The notes below the pieces were generated by a model. It was not told the origin of the DNA, searched no databases, and saw nothing but the letters and a program-made list of their open reading frames with translations. The position numbers were made by a program, and so were the translations under genes. Source: Bradyrhizobium diazoefficiens (GTDB lineage Bacteria; Pseudomonadota; Alphaproteobacteria; Rhizobiales; Xanthobacteraceae). From it: DNA of 64,000 nt. Shown here piece after piece: positions 17,457 through 25,944 of this stretch; position 1 is the stretch's first letter; the number at the start of each line of letters is the position of its first letter. Location of the stretch: contig NZ_CP067102.1 in assembly GCF_016616885.1 (NCBI RefSeq), forward strand, positions 372,001 through 436,000, in the 5' to 3' direction.

Positions 17457-18845
17457 GTGCAAGCCATGCGGCAGAAGAATCAGATCGAACTGAACTTGGG
17501 CACCGGAACGAGGGGTGAAGCCCCAAGCGCCGCCGCCCAAGAGACTGAAGCCTGCACGGCGAGAACCAGCCTCGAACGCCCGGCGGTCGCGGGGCCGTCG
17601 ATGGAAGACGTTGTCGAGCGTGAGAATCTGAAGACAGCGTTGGCGCAAGTGAAGCGTAACAAGGGAGCGGCAGGCATCGACGGCATGAGCGTCGATGACT
17701 TGCCGGTCTACCTGAAGGAGCATTGGCCTGCGATCCGGGCTCAGTTGCTTGATGGCACTTACAGGCCGCAGCCGGTGCGGCGGGTGAAGATACCGAAGGC
17801 GTCGGGCGGCGTGCGGCTGCTCGGCATTCCGACGGTGCTCGACCGTCTGACCCAGCAGGCGGTGATGCAGGTGCTGCAAGCTGACTGGGACGGAACGTTC
17901 TCCGAGACGAGCTACGGCTTCCGACCGAAGCACTCGGCGCATCAGGCGGTGGAGCAGGCGCAGGCGTATATTGCGTCCGGACACGCCGTCGTCGTGGACA
18001 TCGACCTGGAAAAGTTCTTCGACCGGGTCAACCACGACATCCTGATGGGGCTCGTTGCCAAGCGGGTTGCCGACAAGCGTCTCCTGAAGCTCATCCGCGG
18101 CTTTCTAACCGCAGGTGCGATGGAAGGGGGGCTGGTCAGCCCGACGGAAGAGGGTACGCCGCAGGGCGGTCCGCTCTCGCCGCTGTTGTCGAACCTGATG
18201 CTGGACGTGCTGGATAAGGAATTGGAGAAGCGCGGTCACCGCTTCGTGCGTTACGCCGACGACTGCGACATCTATGTGCGCAGTCAGGAGGCGGGCGAAC
18301 GGGTGTTGGCCGGCATCGAACGGTTCCTCGAAAGGCGCCTCAAGCTCAAGATCAACAAGGCCAAGAGTGCGGTCGCCAAACCGAGTGTCCGCAAGTTCCT
18401 GGGCTTCAGCTTTACCGGCGGAAGCGAACCACCGCGACGGCGCATCGCGCCGCAGGCGCTCGCCCGCTTCAAGGCCAAGGTTCGGGAGCTTACGCGACGC
18501 ACATGCGGCCGAAGCATCGCGCAGATTGCCAAGAAGCTGTCGGCCTACCTGATCGGGTGGCGCGGCTACTTCGGCTTCTGTCAAACTCCTTCGGTGTTGC
18601 GCGTGCTTGACCGGTGGATCAGGCGGCGGTTGCGCGCCATCGTCTGGAAGCAATGGAAGTATGGACCCGCTCGTTTCGCCGAGCTGCGACGCCGCGGCGT
18701 CGGCCGGGACCTGGCAGCGAAAACTGCCGGCGCCCCACATGGCCCTTGGCGGCTCGCGAATAGCCCCGCGCTGACCATTGCTCTGCCAAACAGCTTCTTC
18801 GCCGCACTCGGCTTGGCTTCCGTCGCGGCACAGCGGCCTGCATAA
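17457..18845 (+). CDS. ltrA: Group II intron reverse transcriptase/maturase
   Basis: 462 aa. The reverse transcriptase has YGFRPKHSAHQA (about 153-164), DLEKFFDRVNHD (183-194), GTPQGGPLSPLLSN (233-246) and the catalytic YADD (266-269). It is followed by the maturase (X) domain, ending in GWRGYFGFCQTP and WKQWK. No HNH endonuclease domain is present, as in class C introns, which retrotranspose into single-stranded or terminator-associated targets. The start is GTG 17,457; an ATG at 17,466 is an alternative. It drives splicing and mobility of the host intron. Confidence 0.95.
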   Translation: MQAMRQKNQIELNLGTGTRGEAPSAAAQETEACTARTSLERPAVAGPSMEDVVERENLKTALAQVKRNKGAAGIDGMSVDDLPVYLKEHWPAIRAQLLDGTYRPQPVRRVKIPKASGGVRLLGIPTVLDRLTQQAVMQVLQADWDGTFSETSYGFRPKHSAHQAVEQAQAYIASGHAVVVDIDLEKFFDRVNHDILMGLVAKRVADKRLLKLIRGFLTAGAMEGGLVSPTEEGTPQGGPLSPLLSNLMLDVLDKELEKRGHRFVRYADDCDIYVRSQEAGERVLAGIERFLERRLKLKINKAKSAVAKPSVRKFLGFSFTGGSEPPRRRIAPQALARFKAKVRELTRRTCGRSIAQIAKKLSAYLIGWRGYFGFCQTPSVLRVLDRWIRRRLRAIVWKQWKYGPARFAELRRRGVGRDLAAKTAGAPHGPWRLANSPALTIALPNSFFAALGLASVAAQRPA

Positions 18846-18853
18846 TCCGCCGA

Positions 18854-18885
18854 ACCGCCGTATACGGACCCGTACGTACGGTGGT
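18854..18885 (+). ncRNA. Group II intron domain V
   Basis: A 9-bp lower stem ACCGCCGTA/TACGGTGGT with one G-U pair, a short upper stem TACGG/CCGTA and a two-base CG bulge. The 5' strand carries CGC, consistent with the catalytic triad of class C introns rather than AGC. Confidence 0.8.
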
Positions 18886-19057
18886 GTGGGAGGGGCGGAG
18901 CCGCGAGACTCCCCCCTATCCCGATTTCTGCTGGTCCGTCGGGCAGAGTGCAGACGGCCTTACCTCATGGAACGCGAAAACAACGGCAGCTTGGAATAGC
19001 GGCCAGTGCTCGTCCCGAACTTCAATTGCGAAATCGCTGGACCGGCCGATCTGTGTT

Positions 19058-19249
19058 TTACGCGGTCGCCGCCGCCCGACCGGCGTCGGTGACGCGGTAC
19101 TCGATATCTCCGGACGGAAGCGGTTCGGTTTCCACCAGACCCAGCTCAACGAGTCGCGCCACGATTTCGTGGTCGAACGTCGGCGGGCTAACCCAGGATT
19201 CGCCGAGGAGCTTCCTCAGAAAATCGCGCTCCAGATCGGTCAGTTCCAT
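19058..19249 (-). CDS. Small conserved protein, possibly winged-helix-like
   Basis: 63 aa beginning MELTDLERDFLRKLLGES. Its composition is natural, with alternating helix-forming segments and a short beta-like end (GDIEYRVTDAGRAA), resembling a small winged-helix fold. The ATG at 19,249 is preferred because AGAGGG lies just upstream. It converges on the intron and diverges from the PRC-barrel gene. No catalytic residues are seen and the function is unknown. Confidence 0.65.
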   Translation of the reverse strand: MELTDLERDFLRKLLGESWVSPPTFDHEIVARLVELGLVETEPLPSGDIEYRVTDAGRAAATA

Positions 19250-19339
19250 CTTCGCGCCCTCTGCCATCTCTTCCGCACCGGTATCGCGGCCACCTCATCC
19301 GATGCCCGGGAGATCAACGTTTAGCCGCGGCATCTGCCA

Positions 19340-19364
19340 GGAACGGAGCCATAGTGGCCCCGTT
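19340..19364 (+). promoter_or_regulatory. EcfG-type promoter of the first PRC-barrel gene
   Basis: GGAAC, 16-bp spacer, CGTT, ending 32 bp before the ATG. Confidence 0.75.
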
Positions 19365-19396
19365 GACTTCCAAGGCAACATCCAGGAGGGGCCACC

Positions 19397-19762
19397 ATGG
19401 CCACTATGGAAGATCGCGAGACGTTTAGCCTCATCGGAAGCGACAAGGTCGAGGGCACGAACGTGTACGGGGCCGACGGCGAAAAGGTCGGTTACATCGA
19501 GCGCGTCATGATCGACAAGGTCAGCGGCAAGGTGTCGTACGCGGTGCTCAGCTTCGGCGGCTTGCTCGGCATCGGCGACGATCACTATCCGCTGCCCTGG
19601 CAGGCCCTGAAATACGACACCAACCTCGGCGGCTACGTCACCGGCATCACCCAGGACCAGCTCCGCGGCGCCCCCAAATACGCCGACGAGAGCAGTTGGA
19701 ATTGGAGCGACCCGGCGAGGACGCGCTCCGTGAACGCCTATTACGGTGTGCCAGTGGCTTGA
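19397..19762 (+). CDS. PRC-barrel domain protein
   Basis: 121 aa, no signal peptide. A PRC-barrel spans about residues 10-85 (VEGTNVYGADGEKVGYIERV, KVSYAVLSFGGLLGIGDDHY, PLPWQAL). The strong ribosome-binding site AGGAGG lies 10 bp before the ATG. PRC-barrel proteins of this length are common soluble stress proteins in rhizobia, with an unproven link to membrane or RNA binding. It is a paralogue of the genes at 21,141 and 40,938. The truncated response regulator downstream may once have shared its transcript. Confidence 0.9.
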   Translation: MATMEDRETFSLIGSDKVEGTNVYGADGEKVGYIERVMIDKVSGKVSYAVLSFGGLLGIGDDHYPLPWQALKYDTNLGGYVTGITQDQLRGAPKYADESSWNWSDPARTRSVNAYYGVPVA

Positions 19763-19873
19763 CACGGCGCACTCTGGTGCCCGGCTGCCTGACGGCGGAG
19801 GTCGCTCTTCCGCCGGACCGCGGGCCAACGCACCGCCGCACGCGAGACGACCCGGCCCGGTCGCCGAGGAGAC

Positions 19874-20165
19874 TTGAAAGTGAGTGATGCCGTTCGTGTT
19901 CTGGTCGTGGAGGATGAGGCTCTCATCGCAAGCTTCGTCGAGGACGCCTTGTCCGACGTCGGTTTCGAGGCCTGCTCGGTCCATTCGGGGGAGGAAGCCA
20001 TGTCCACTTTTTGCGATGGCCGCGAGGGATGTCGGGTGCTGCTGACGGACATCAACCTGGGTGCCGGCATCAGCGGCTGGGAGCTGGCGCGGCAGATCAG
20101 GGAAATCACGCCTGGCTTTCCTGTGGTCTACATGACGAGCGCCAGAGTTTCCGATCCTTCGATCG
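19874..20165 (+). pseudogene. Truncated response regulator receiver domain
   Basis: The frame starts DAVRVLVVEDEALIASFVED with the acidic pocket (EDE) and has a phosphorylatable Asp in LLTDINL, followed by PVVYMTS. The last third, with the conserved Lys (KPF), is missing: after about residue 97 the frame runs antisense through a neighbouring small gene. It cannot form a complete receiver. The same start, even shorter, occurs near 50.2 kb, so both copies derive from one locus. Confidence 0.65.
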
Positions 20166-20245
20166 AGCCCGTAAGGGTGGCAGCGGATCGTCGCTCGCAC
20201 GCGCCATTCTTTAGCCACGCGTTGCGGCCGCGGCGCGCGCCCCTC

Positions 20246-20425
20246 GACCGCCATCCAGTCCCGCAGCAGGCCTATGTCCTCTCTCGAAAAGGACGCTCGC
20301 CGCTTGAGATCGTCCAGCGTCTCACCGGGATGGCATCGCTCGAAATCCTCGCGGATCAGCGACTCGAGGTAGGTCCGCTCCCACGCGCCGGCTGGATCGA
20401 GATACTGGTGCGAGTAGGTCTTCAT
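20246..20425 (-). pseudogene. Small conserved protein, 3' end lost (copy 1)
   Basis: The minus frame YLESLIREDFERCHPGETLD, then DLKRRASFSREDIGLLRDWM, is closely related to the complete 71-aa protein at 50,281-50,496. After about 60 residues the frame does not stop as in that copy but runs on for hundreds of codons antisense to other genes, so the native end is gone. The start ATG (20,425) has only a weak ribosome-binding site. Function unknown. Confidence 0.55.
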
Positions 20426-20560
20426 GGTTGTCGTTTCGATGCACGCCGTCGAGGGCGGTCCGGATGCCGGCACAACGGCAGGAGTGATTGTTGGTTCACG
20501 AATGGATCTGTCCGTCGAGGACGGATTCGCAGAGGTTCTTGAGGGAGAGGCACCGAGGCG

Positions 20561-20585
20561 GGAACCTGTGCAAGTCCAGGCCGTT
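20561..20585 (+). promoter_or_regulatory. EcfG-type promoter of the zinc-ribbon gene (copy 1)
   Basis: GGAAC, 16-bp spacer, CGTT, 35 bp before the ATG. The corresponding site at 50,636 is also intact. Confidence 0.7.
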
Positions 20586-20953
20586 CGCAGCCATGGGACT
20601 TGCCTGGAAGGAGCCATCAGATGATCGAAACCGATACGCTTTTGGAGAAATGTCCCCGCTGCGGCGCCTGGCCCATGGCCGCGAACCTGCAGCGGACGTC
20701 ATCCGCGCAGCCGGATATCCGGTTCAGGTGTCCAAGGTGCCATAGTGACGAGGCGGGCCGGCTGCGTCGCCCGTTCGTGCAGCGCGGCCCGGAGCAGAAT
20801 CTGGACGCGGCCTAAAGATGAAGATCCGGTCCCATTCTGAAAGCCACATCGTCGAGCTCGAAGACGGCTCGAAATGGCAGGTGTTTCCAGGCGATCTGGA
20901 TCTCACGCTCGCCTGGAAACCCGAAACCGATTTAGCGGTCGCCGTGGCCGACG
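20581..20953 (+). repeat. 373-bp near-identical duplication, copy 1
   Basis: Matches 50,656-51,029 with, by eye, only two differences: one inserted G and one G/A substitution. It contains the zinc-ribbon gene and the first 45 codons of the next gene. The boundaries fall inside the promoter spacer on the left and inside a gene on the right. Confidence 0.9.
20621..20815 (+). CDS. Small zinc-ribbon protein
   Basis: 64 aa. Two CPRC knuckles (CPRCGAW near residue 11 and CPRCHSD near residue 37) form a classic zinc ribbon. AAGGAG lies 7-12 bp before the ATG. The partner could be nucleic acid or protein. It is followed after 2 bp by the next gene. This copy is intact, whereas the duplicate at 50,697 is frameshifted. 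Confidence 0.75.
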   Translation: MIETDTLLEKCPRCGAWPMAANLQRTSSAQPDIRFRCPRCHSDEAGRLRRPFVQRGPEQNLDAA

Positions 20954-21009
20954 CTATTCCGCCAGGCGCGGCTGAAGCACCTATCTGTTTACAGCCAATT
21001 CCGGGATAG
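20818..21009 (+). pseudogene. Truncated copy of the 81-aa conserved gene
   Basis: The first 45 residues (SHIVELEDGSKWQVFPGDLD and on to TDLAVAVAD) are identical to the gene at 50,894-51,139. At 20,953, the right edge of the duplication, the sequence becomes unrelated and the frame ends after 18 foreign residues. The missing half includes VKVRVIPAGESWPV, so the product is probably not functional. Confidence 0.7.
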
Positions 21010-21140
21010 GAATTATTAGCTGCCGCTGACGAGACGATAAGGTGTCAGCTGGTGCGCTACGTTAGTTTTTGGCTCGCGACCAATGCGCCAAGTGTCACGT
21101 ATATTCTAAGGCAGCGGGATGCCAGGTGAGCTGCCTACCG

Positions 21141-21521
21141 TTATAGACCACCTGGTCGCGCCTCCCAGTACATAGGCGTTCCGTAATACTGGTGGGTGCG
21201 CGTTTCCCAGTCTCGATCTTGCCACGAGTCATCACTGAACTCAGGCGCATCTCTCAGCTGTTGCTCGGTGATATTGGTTCGAAAACCACTACGCGACGTA
21301 TCATATGTCAGAGCGCCCCAGGGAATGGGGTAATGGCTGTGGCCTAACCCGACAAATCCGCCAAAGCTCATGACGGCATAAGCCACGCGACCTGACACCT
21401 TGTCGATGATGAGGTGATCTATCTCACCGATATTCTTCCCGTCTGCTCCATAAACCTCGGTTCCTTGAATGTCTTCGCTTGAGATGCATTGATGATCCGG
21501 ATGGGCTGTTGCGCGGGCCAT
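21141..21521 (-). CDS. PRC-barrel domain protein
   Basis: 126 aa, soluble. The PRC-barrel spans about 14-85 (IQGTEVYGADGKNIGEIDHL, RVAYAVMSFGGFVGLGHSHY, PIPWGAL). It is about as long as the 19,397 paralogue, and both end in a Tyr-rich tail (YYGTP here, YYGVP there). Its own EcfG-type promoter lies 37 bp upstream. A general-stress role is likely; the molecular function is unknown. Confidence 0.9.
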   Translation of the reverse strand: MARATAHPDHQCISSEDIQGTEVYGADGKNIGEIDHLIIDKVSGRVAYAVMSFGGFVGLGHSHYPIPWGALTYDTSRSGFRTNITEQQLRDAPEFSDDSWQDRDWETRTHQYYGTPMYWEARPGGL

Positions 21522-21557
21522 GGCTTCGTCTCCCTCACAAGTGGATTTTGTCGGCTT

Positions 21558-21582
21558 AACTCGGCCGCTACGTGGGCGTTCC
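21558..21582 (-). promoter_or_regulatory. EcfG-type promoter of the second PRC-barrel gene
   Basis: On the minus strand: GGAAC, 16-bp spacer, AGTT. The position before the start fits; the first base of the -10 box deviates. Confidence 0.6.
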
Positions 21583-22171
21583 TAGCTTGGGAGAACATTT
21601 CAGAACGCGCGCCCCAGTCTTTTTGAGCGAGCGGTCGCTGTTCAACGATGCGCATTCCGCAATGCTCGATTTGGCCCTTCTGGGACATGCGGGTCAGTCC
21701 GAGTGTCGACTTTGCGCTAATGGCGCTGACGGCGCCGCCGATCTCGAGACTGTCCGCGCTGCATTTGAAAGCAGCGTGCCAATGCGCCGAGGACGATTTC
21801 CGGGCGTACAGCCGGCAATTGGCCTTCACGGACTGATGACAATGTGGGAGGGCGGCCGGTTGCCAGCGCAAAACGAGGACGGCCGATCCACATGCTTTTG
21901 CGGCCGTCGCCGGTGGAGTCAAGTTTCACGGAAAAATCCAAGCCGCAAACATCGTCGCCGAGAAGAAGCGCCTCGTTTGAATTCGCCGCCATTCGCTCCT
22001 ACGCCGAACTCTAAGTCGCCGGTTGGCATCGCATCGAGGCTGGCATTTGAAACTTGCCGCCGCTACAGGAACACTCGAGAACGGGAGACGGGTCCAATCG
22101 GGCAGAACGCTGCATGCAAACGCGCATTTTCCCAATCTAATCGTCCCCACTGCTGGCAGGCAGAGGCGTCC
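21583..22171. other. Gene-poor region between PRC-barrel and AI-2E permease genes
   Basis: About 590 bp. Long open frames exist on both strands, but none has a ribosome-binding site, recognisable motif or consistent composition. No terminator was recognised. It may hold decayed sequence. Confidence 0.4.
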
Positions 22172-24211
22172 TCAATAATTGCGCCCCCTTCTCCTACCAG
22201 CAGATCGCGGTGCTCGAGATCGGTGCGCTTCGGTTCGTTTTGCTTCTCCTTCGGGTGGGGCGGTCGAGCGATGTGCCTCTTCGATGCAAAGTTCTACTGC
22301 CTTGCGGAGCGACTTCGCATAGAAATCCGCGCCGATCGGCTCGTCATCCAGACTCTCTTCATCCTCTGAGTCTTTGGTCGATCCCCATAGGCCGACGAGG
22401 AGCGTGGCGTGTGGCATTTTGCGACGCAGACGCCGAAGAAGGAAGCGTAGATGCACCGGACTTGCGCTTCCAAGGCAAGACACGCACACCATCCTTATAT
22501 TGGCTGTATCAAGCCCAAAGATGCTGGAAGCCGAGGCAGCCGTCGAAGGCTCGATGCGGGCGCCGATGCCATGTTTTTCGAGAAGCTGCGCGATCATGTT
22601 CGCCGTCGCTTCGTCAAGAAGATCTCGCGCGCCGATGCACAATACAGGCTTTCCGTCTCGCCAATCGGACCTTAACGGCGCAGTCGGTACAACGGGCAGC
22701 GATAGATCGGGAGTGTCGACTACTTCGATTTCAAGTGTGTTGGAGTCATGGAGGTCCTTACTGCTTTTGACAGGTGGAGCGCAGTCATCGTGATCGGAAA
22801 GATCGTCGATAACGCCGTCGACAGCTTCCTTAATCCGGTGGAGGCGCTCCAGGTCCAGAGCGCCGCGTCGCGCGTCAGAGCGCGCCAGCAGTAACCCAGG
22901 GATTGCAATCTCGTCGTAGTAGGCGCAGAGGGATTTCTCCTTCATGAACTTCTCGGCTTGGTCCGCGGCCTCGTCGGGATCACCGGCCAGCATACGTTGA
23001 AAAAAATTCTGTTCTGGCGTGAGCGCCGGCTGATCACCTAGGATCACATCCAAGAACTCCAATCGTTCGACGTGACGCCCCAATACCACCAGGCACACCG
23101 TCAGGGGTGTCGAAAGCAGAAGTCCAATTGGCCCCCATAACCAGGTCCAGAAGGCTGCAGCCACCACCACAGCTACCGGCGAGAGCCCTGTGTTGTGGCC
23201 ATACAGCATGGGTTCCACAATTTGGCTGAGGATCGGTTCTACGATCACGAACAAGGCCACCGTCCATAAGAACATGGACCACCCCGGATCAACCGCGATG
23301 GCAAGCGCCGCAGGGACTGCGGCAGCGATGAATGCGCCGATATAAGGAACGAAGCGCATCAGAGCCGCGAAGATGCCCCACAACACTGGGTTGGGAATGC
23401 CGATCATCGCAAGACTGATCCCGATGACAATCCCGAACGTTGCGTTGATGCAGGTTTGCGTCAGGAAATACCGGCTCAGTCGCCGACCGGCATCGTCGAT
23501 TGCTTCGGACGTGCGCCCCAAGTCCTGCGCGCCTGCGAGTCGGACAAAACGGCCCCGCAGATCTTCGCGAAAAAGCAGCATAAAAATCACGAAAACGATA
23601 ACAATGCCCGTCGTCGCCAGAGGCGCCAACAGCGGCCCGACGATTGCTTGCACTACATCGAACGGTTTAGGCGGCGGCTGTTGGATTTCCACCGGCAGTG
23701 GCTTAACCTGGGGTTCTCCTGCAGAAGTCTGGGCGGGCTGAGGAGAGCTTGCATTCTTTCGTCCTTGCTCCTGCGGCTTGGAGATTTCCTGGCGGAGATC
23801 TCCGAGCATATCCTTTAGCCGATTGTAGATCCTCGGACTGAGCGCGACGTCTTGGACCGAATGAATCTTATCGCTGATCGTCAGCTGGTAGCGGGGCAGG
23901 TTCTCGGCGAGTTGTGCGACCTGCTGGGTCATAATGGCGCCGAGCCCGAAAATCAGCAGAAATGCAAGCGCCACCGCGGCAAGAACTGAGCCCACGCGGC
24001 CGGCATGTAAGCGACGAAAAAGCCGGGCAACCGGAGCGAGCACGAAGCTCAACAGCAACGCAAGGACAACCGGCACAAAGAGCTCACGCCCGAAATAGAG
24101 CAATGCCACAAGGGCCAGGCCGATGAAGAGATTGCTCGCGACCACCGCAGGCAACAGAGGGCTCGCGATGTGGATTCCAGGCAAGGTCCACTGACGGGAT
24201 GGGCCCGGCAT
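22172..24211 (-). CDS. AI-2E family (PerM-type) permease with a large cytoplasmic C-terminal domain
   Basis: 679 aa. Residues 20-400 are the permease: an N-terminal helix pair, a long soluble loop (100-190), then RYFLTQTCINATFGIVIGIS, NPVLWGIFAALMRFVPYIGA and PLTVCLVVLGRHV. Members export small molecules or Na+/Li+. Residues 400-640 are an extra domain. Its end (KPVLCIGARDLLDEATANMI and a later RRLRRKMPHATLLVGLW) looks like a Rossmann-type cobalamin-binding-like fold without its His motif (inference). The tail is basic. The gene is monocistronic. Confidence 0.85.
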   Translation of the reverse strand: MPGPSRQWTLPGIHIASPLLPAVVASNLFIGLALVALLYFGRELFVPVVLALLLSFVLAPVARLFRRLHAGRVGSVLAAVALAFLLIFGLGAIMTQQVAQLAENLPRYQLTISDKIHSVQDVALSPRIYNRLKDMLGDLRQEISKPQEQGRKNASSPQPAQTSAGEPQVKPLPVEIQQPPPKPFDVVQAIVGPLLAPLATTGIVIVFVIFMLLFREDLRGRFVRLAGAQDLGRTSEAIDDAGRRLSRYFLTQTCINATFGIVIGISLAMIGIPNPVLWGIFAALMRFVPYIGAFIAAAVPAALAIAVDPGWSMFLWTVALFVIVEPILSQIVEPMLYGHNTGLSPVAVVVAAAFWTWLWGPIGLLLSTPLTVCLVVLGRHVERLEFLDVILGDQPALTPEQNFFQRMLAGDPDEAADQAEKFMKEKSLCAYYDEIAIPGLLLARSDARRGALDLERLHRIKEAVDGVIDDLSDHDDCAPPVKSSKDLHDSNTLEIEVVDTPDLSLPVVPTAPLRSDWRDGKPVLCIGARDLLDEATANMIAQLLEKHGIGARIEPSTAASASSIFGLDTANIRMVCVSCLGSASPVHLRFLLRRLRRKMPHATLLVGLWGSTKDSEDEESLDDEPIGADFYAKSLRKAVELCIEEAHRSTAPPEGEAKRTEAHRSRAPRSAGRRRGRNY

Positions 24212-24269
24212 ATCTCAAAGGCTCGGTTTCGGTTCTGCTCAGCTCACCTTAATTACGGCCGGATGTTCC

Positions 24270-24659
24270 CTTTTGTTCCTGCGATCGGCGCCTCTGACTT
24301 ACGCAAAGAAGAACTTGTTGCAACACGGTAGGAACCGAAGATTGGTTTCTCTCACAAGCTGGCGCTTCTGGAGGATTTCGAGGATTCCGATCGGCCGGCA
24401 TCGGAGCACGACGCCCGGATACGTCTGGGATACGTGGATGATGAGGACGTCCAACGGGTCCCCGTCTTCGGCTTGTGTCGAGGGAATGAAGCCCCAATCA
24501 TACGGATAGGTGAGCCCCGCCATTTAGGGGCTTCGCAAGCGTGAACACCTTCAGCTCCGGATCGAACTCTAATTTGCAGGTGCTTCCACGGGGCCTTTCG
24601 ATCACGGCGTAGATGTTTTTCTCGTCGGCCCACGTCGGGAGCTTGCTCAGGTTCGTCAT
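24270..24659 (-). pseudogene. Frameshifted inorganic pyrophosphatase remnant
   Basis: Starts with an ATG at 24,659 and reads YAVIERPRGSTCKLEFDPEL in one frame. After an extra A in AAA near 24,525 it continues in another frame as AGLTYPYDWGFIPSTQAEDG and DPLDVLIIH. A second shift near 24,345 leads to a frame with ERNQSSVP, and similarity then fades. The active-site DGDPLDV core survives but no single frame holds it all. The intact homologue is at 48,868. Confidence 0.75.
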
Positions 24660-24771
24660 GGGTCTGCAGGCGCTGCGTTGTCTGGCCTTTGAAACGGCAA
24701 CGTGAATCGTTTGTTCCTCCCTTCGCGCCGCGCCGGCGTTACTCACGCTGACGCGCAATAGCCCCATGAGG

Positions 24772-25038
24772 CTACTTGGGAGGCTCGACCGTAGTTTTTG
24801 TCGATCCGTCGGGCGCCGGCTGCATCCGTGGCGGGCTTTGCCCTTGGGGACTTTCCGGAGGCGCACCACCTGAACCGGTGTTGGTAGGCCCGGTCCAGCC
24901 CTGCGGCTGCAATTGACCCTTGTCTTCGGGCGCCGAACGCCCGCTCGGCGCGGCAAGGTCGTCCGCCGGCTTGGCAGGCTGTGCTATCGCCAAACCAGCG
25001 GACAGCACAAGACATATCGATGCTAGTCGGACGCGCAC
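24772..25038 (-). CDS. Small secreted Pro/Gln-rich protein
   Basis: 88 aa. Signal peptide (RLASICLVLSAGLAIAQ), then a low-complexity chain rich in Pro, Gly and Gln. GTG at 25,038 is preferred because GGAGG sits 5 bp upstream; a GTG six bases earlier overlaps that site. It is divergent from the 25,154 gene with back-to-back EcfG-type promoters. Probably periplasmic and stress-induced; no motif. Confidence 0.65.
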   Translation of the reverse strand: MRVRLASICLVLSAGLAIAQPAKPADDLAAPSGRSAPEDKGQLQPQGWTGPTNTGSGGAPPESPQGQSPPRMQPAPDGSTKTTVEPPK

Positions 25039-25068
25039 TGACACCTCCGTTGACCCTGATCAACGAAG

Positions 25069-25093
25069 AACTTCCCGCCGATCCTGCCGTTCC
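25069..25093 (-). promoter_or_regulatory. EcfG-type promoter (leftward, secreted protein)
   Basis: Minus strand GGAAC, 16-bp spacer, AGTT, 31 bp before the GTG. Its GGAAC lies 8 bp from the GGAAC of the rightward promoter. Confidence 0.6.
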
Positions 25094-25101
25094 TGTTCAT
25101 C

Positions 25102-25127
25102 GGAACCGAATTGCTGATTCCTTCGTT
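25102..25127 (+). promoter_or_regulatory. EcfG-type promoter (rightward, basic protein)
   Basis: GGAAC, 17-bp spacer, CGTT, 27 bp before the ATG: an exact consensus match. Confidence 0.75.
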
Positions 25128-25153
25128 CAAGAACGACTTACAGGAGGACTTTA

Positions 25154-25441
25154 ATGGCAAGAGCATCATGGAAGCGACCCGGCTCGCCGATCGGCAAGAA
25201 GGGCCCGCGCAAGGCAAATCCGTCATATAAGCGTCGTACGCGTGAACTGTGGTCGAGCGCCGATGTGAAAATGCTCAAGCAGCTCGCGAAGGGCAACACG
25301 CCGACCGGAGTCATGAGCGTCAAACTTCAACGTCCCGTCGCGGCTATCCGCAGCAAGGCGCAACGCGAAGGGATTTCCCTGAAACCCATCAACCGTTCGC
25401 CCTACAACCGGCGCGCAACGAAGAGGCGTTCACATCGCTAG
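25154..25441 (+). CDS. Small basic SANT/Myb-like protein
   Basis: 95 aa, strongly basic at both ends. The middle (ELWSSADVKMLKQLAKGNTP, then RPVAAIRSKAQREGISL) resembles a SANT/Myb-type helical DNA-binding unit: a Trp, a three-helix pattern and an IRSKA recognition-helix-like segment. GGAGG lies 9 bp before the ATG. A stress-induced nucleoid or regulatory role is an inference; the family is not firmly identified. Confidence 0.7.
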   Translation: MARASWKRPGSPIGKKGPRKANPSYKRRTRELWSSADVKMLKQLAKGNTPTGVMSVKLQRPVAAIRSKAQREGISLKPINRSPYNRRATKRRSHR

Positions 25442-25604
25442 GACTTGTTGGGCTCGGCGTTTACATCGTCTGCCTCTAAGGCGACGCCAGGATCACGCCC
25501 TCCGTGCTGACCACCATGACCAACTGATTGGGTCTTGGGTCCAAACCAGCTGCGGATGGTTTTCACAAAGCCCGCAGATGCACAGATTGGACAGTGTTGC
25601 TCAT

Positions 25605-25748
25605 CTAGAGGTTATCGGGAGTGCGCACCGGAGAAGATTTGCTTTGATTCCGCAACTCTTGTTGGGCCAATTCCCAAGATTCCTTGTCGCGGCCTTCAGG
25701 CCGCTCGGCCTTTTCCCAGAGCTGATGGGCGTAGGTGCGTATCTTCAT
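25605..25748 (-). CDS. DUF2934 family small protein
   Basis: 47 aa beginning MKIRTYAHQLWEKAERPEGR, with the DUF2934 signature (I-R-x-x-A-x-x-L-W-E-x-A-x-R-P-E-G, then W-E-L-A). This family is frequent in rhizobial stress islands, with no known function. The ATG at 25,748 has a weak GGAA upstream. It is too short for standard length cut-offs, and the opposite strand shows a longer but featureless frame. Confidence 0.65.
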   Translation of the reverse strand: MKIRTYAHQLWEKAERPEGRDKESWELAQQELRNQSKSSPVRTPDNL

Positions 25749-25944
25749 TGGTTCCAGTAGCTGCGGTCGACTCCCAGATGCGTGATGGCTGGTACTAAGT
25801 AGTGAGCAGGACGGAAAGAATCGAGATACATCGGTTGGGCGGTGGGGGATTTCGCCAACCCAAACCGCCGCTCCCGTCCCAAGATGGACCTCACGACACG
25901 GTCACGTTGTCAACTGCGTGGAGCTCTGCACCATTTAGGACCCA

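Larger units (their letters stand above)
17047..18925 (+). mobile_element. Complete class C group II intron
   Basis: The 5' end is placed at GTGTG (17,047), right after the terminator T-tract; GTGYG is the canonical bacterial intron start. About 410 nt of RNA domain precede the maturase gene at 17,457. A domain V hairpin follows the stop (18,854-18,885), then a GC-rich domain VI stem and a 3' end at CTATCCCGAT (18,925). The RNA and protein both appear complete, so the element may be active. Exact ends could be off by a few bases. Confidence 0.85.

Noticed and set aside
18940..19045. Possible DUF6894-type tail (IEVRDEHWPLFQAAVVF) on the minus strand
   Set aside because: Too short, with no start or stop of its own and running into the intron; similarity is too vague to annotate.
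19295..20617. 440-aa minus-strand frame
   Set aside because: Only its first part from ATG 20,425 resembles a real small protein; the rest is antisense to the receiver and PRC-barrel genes.
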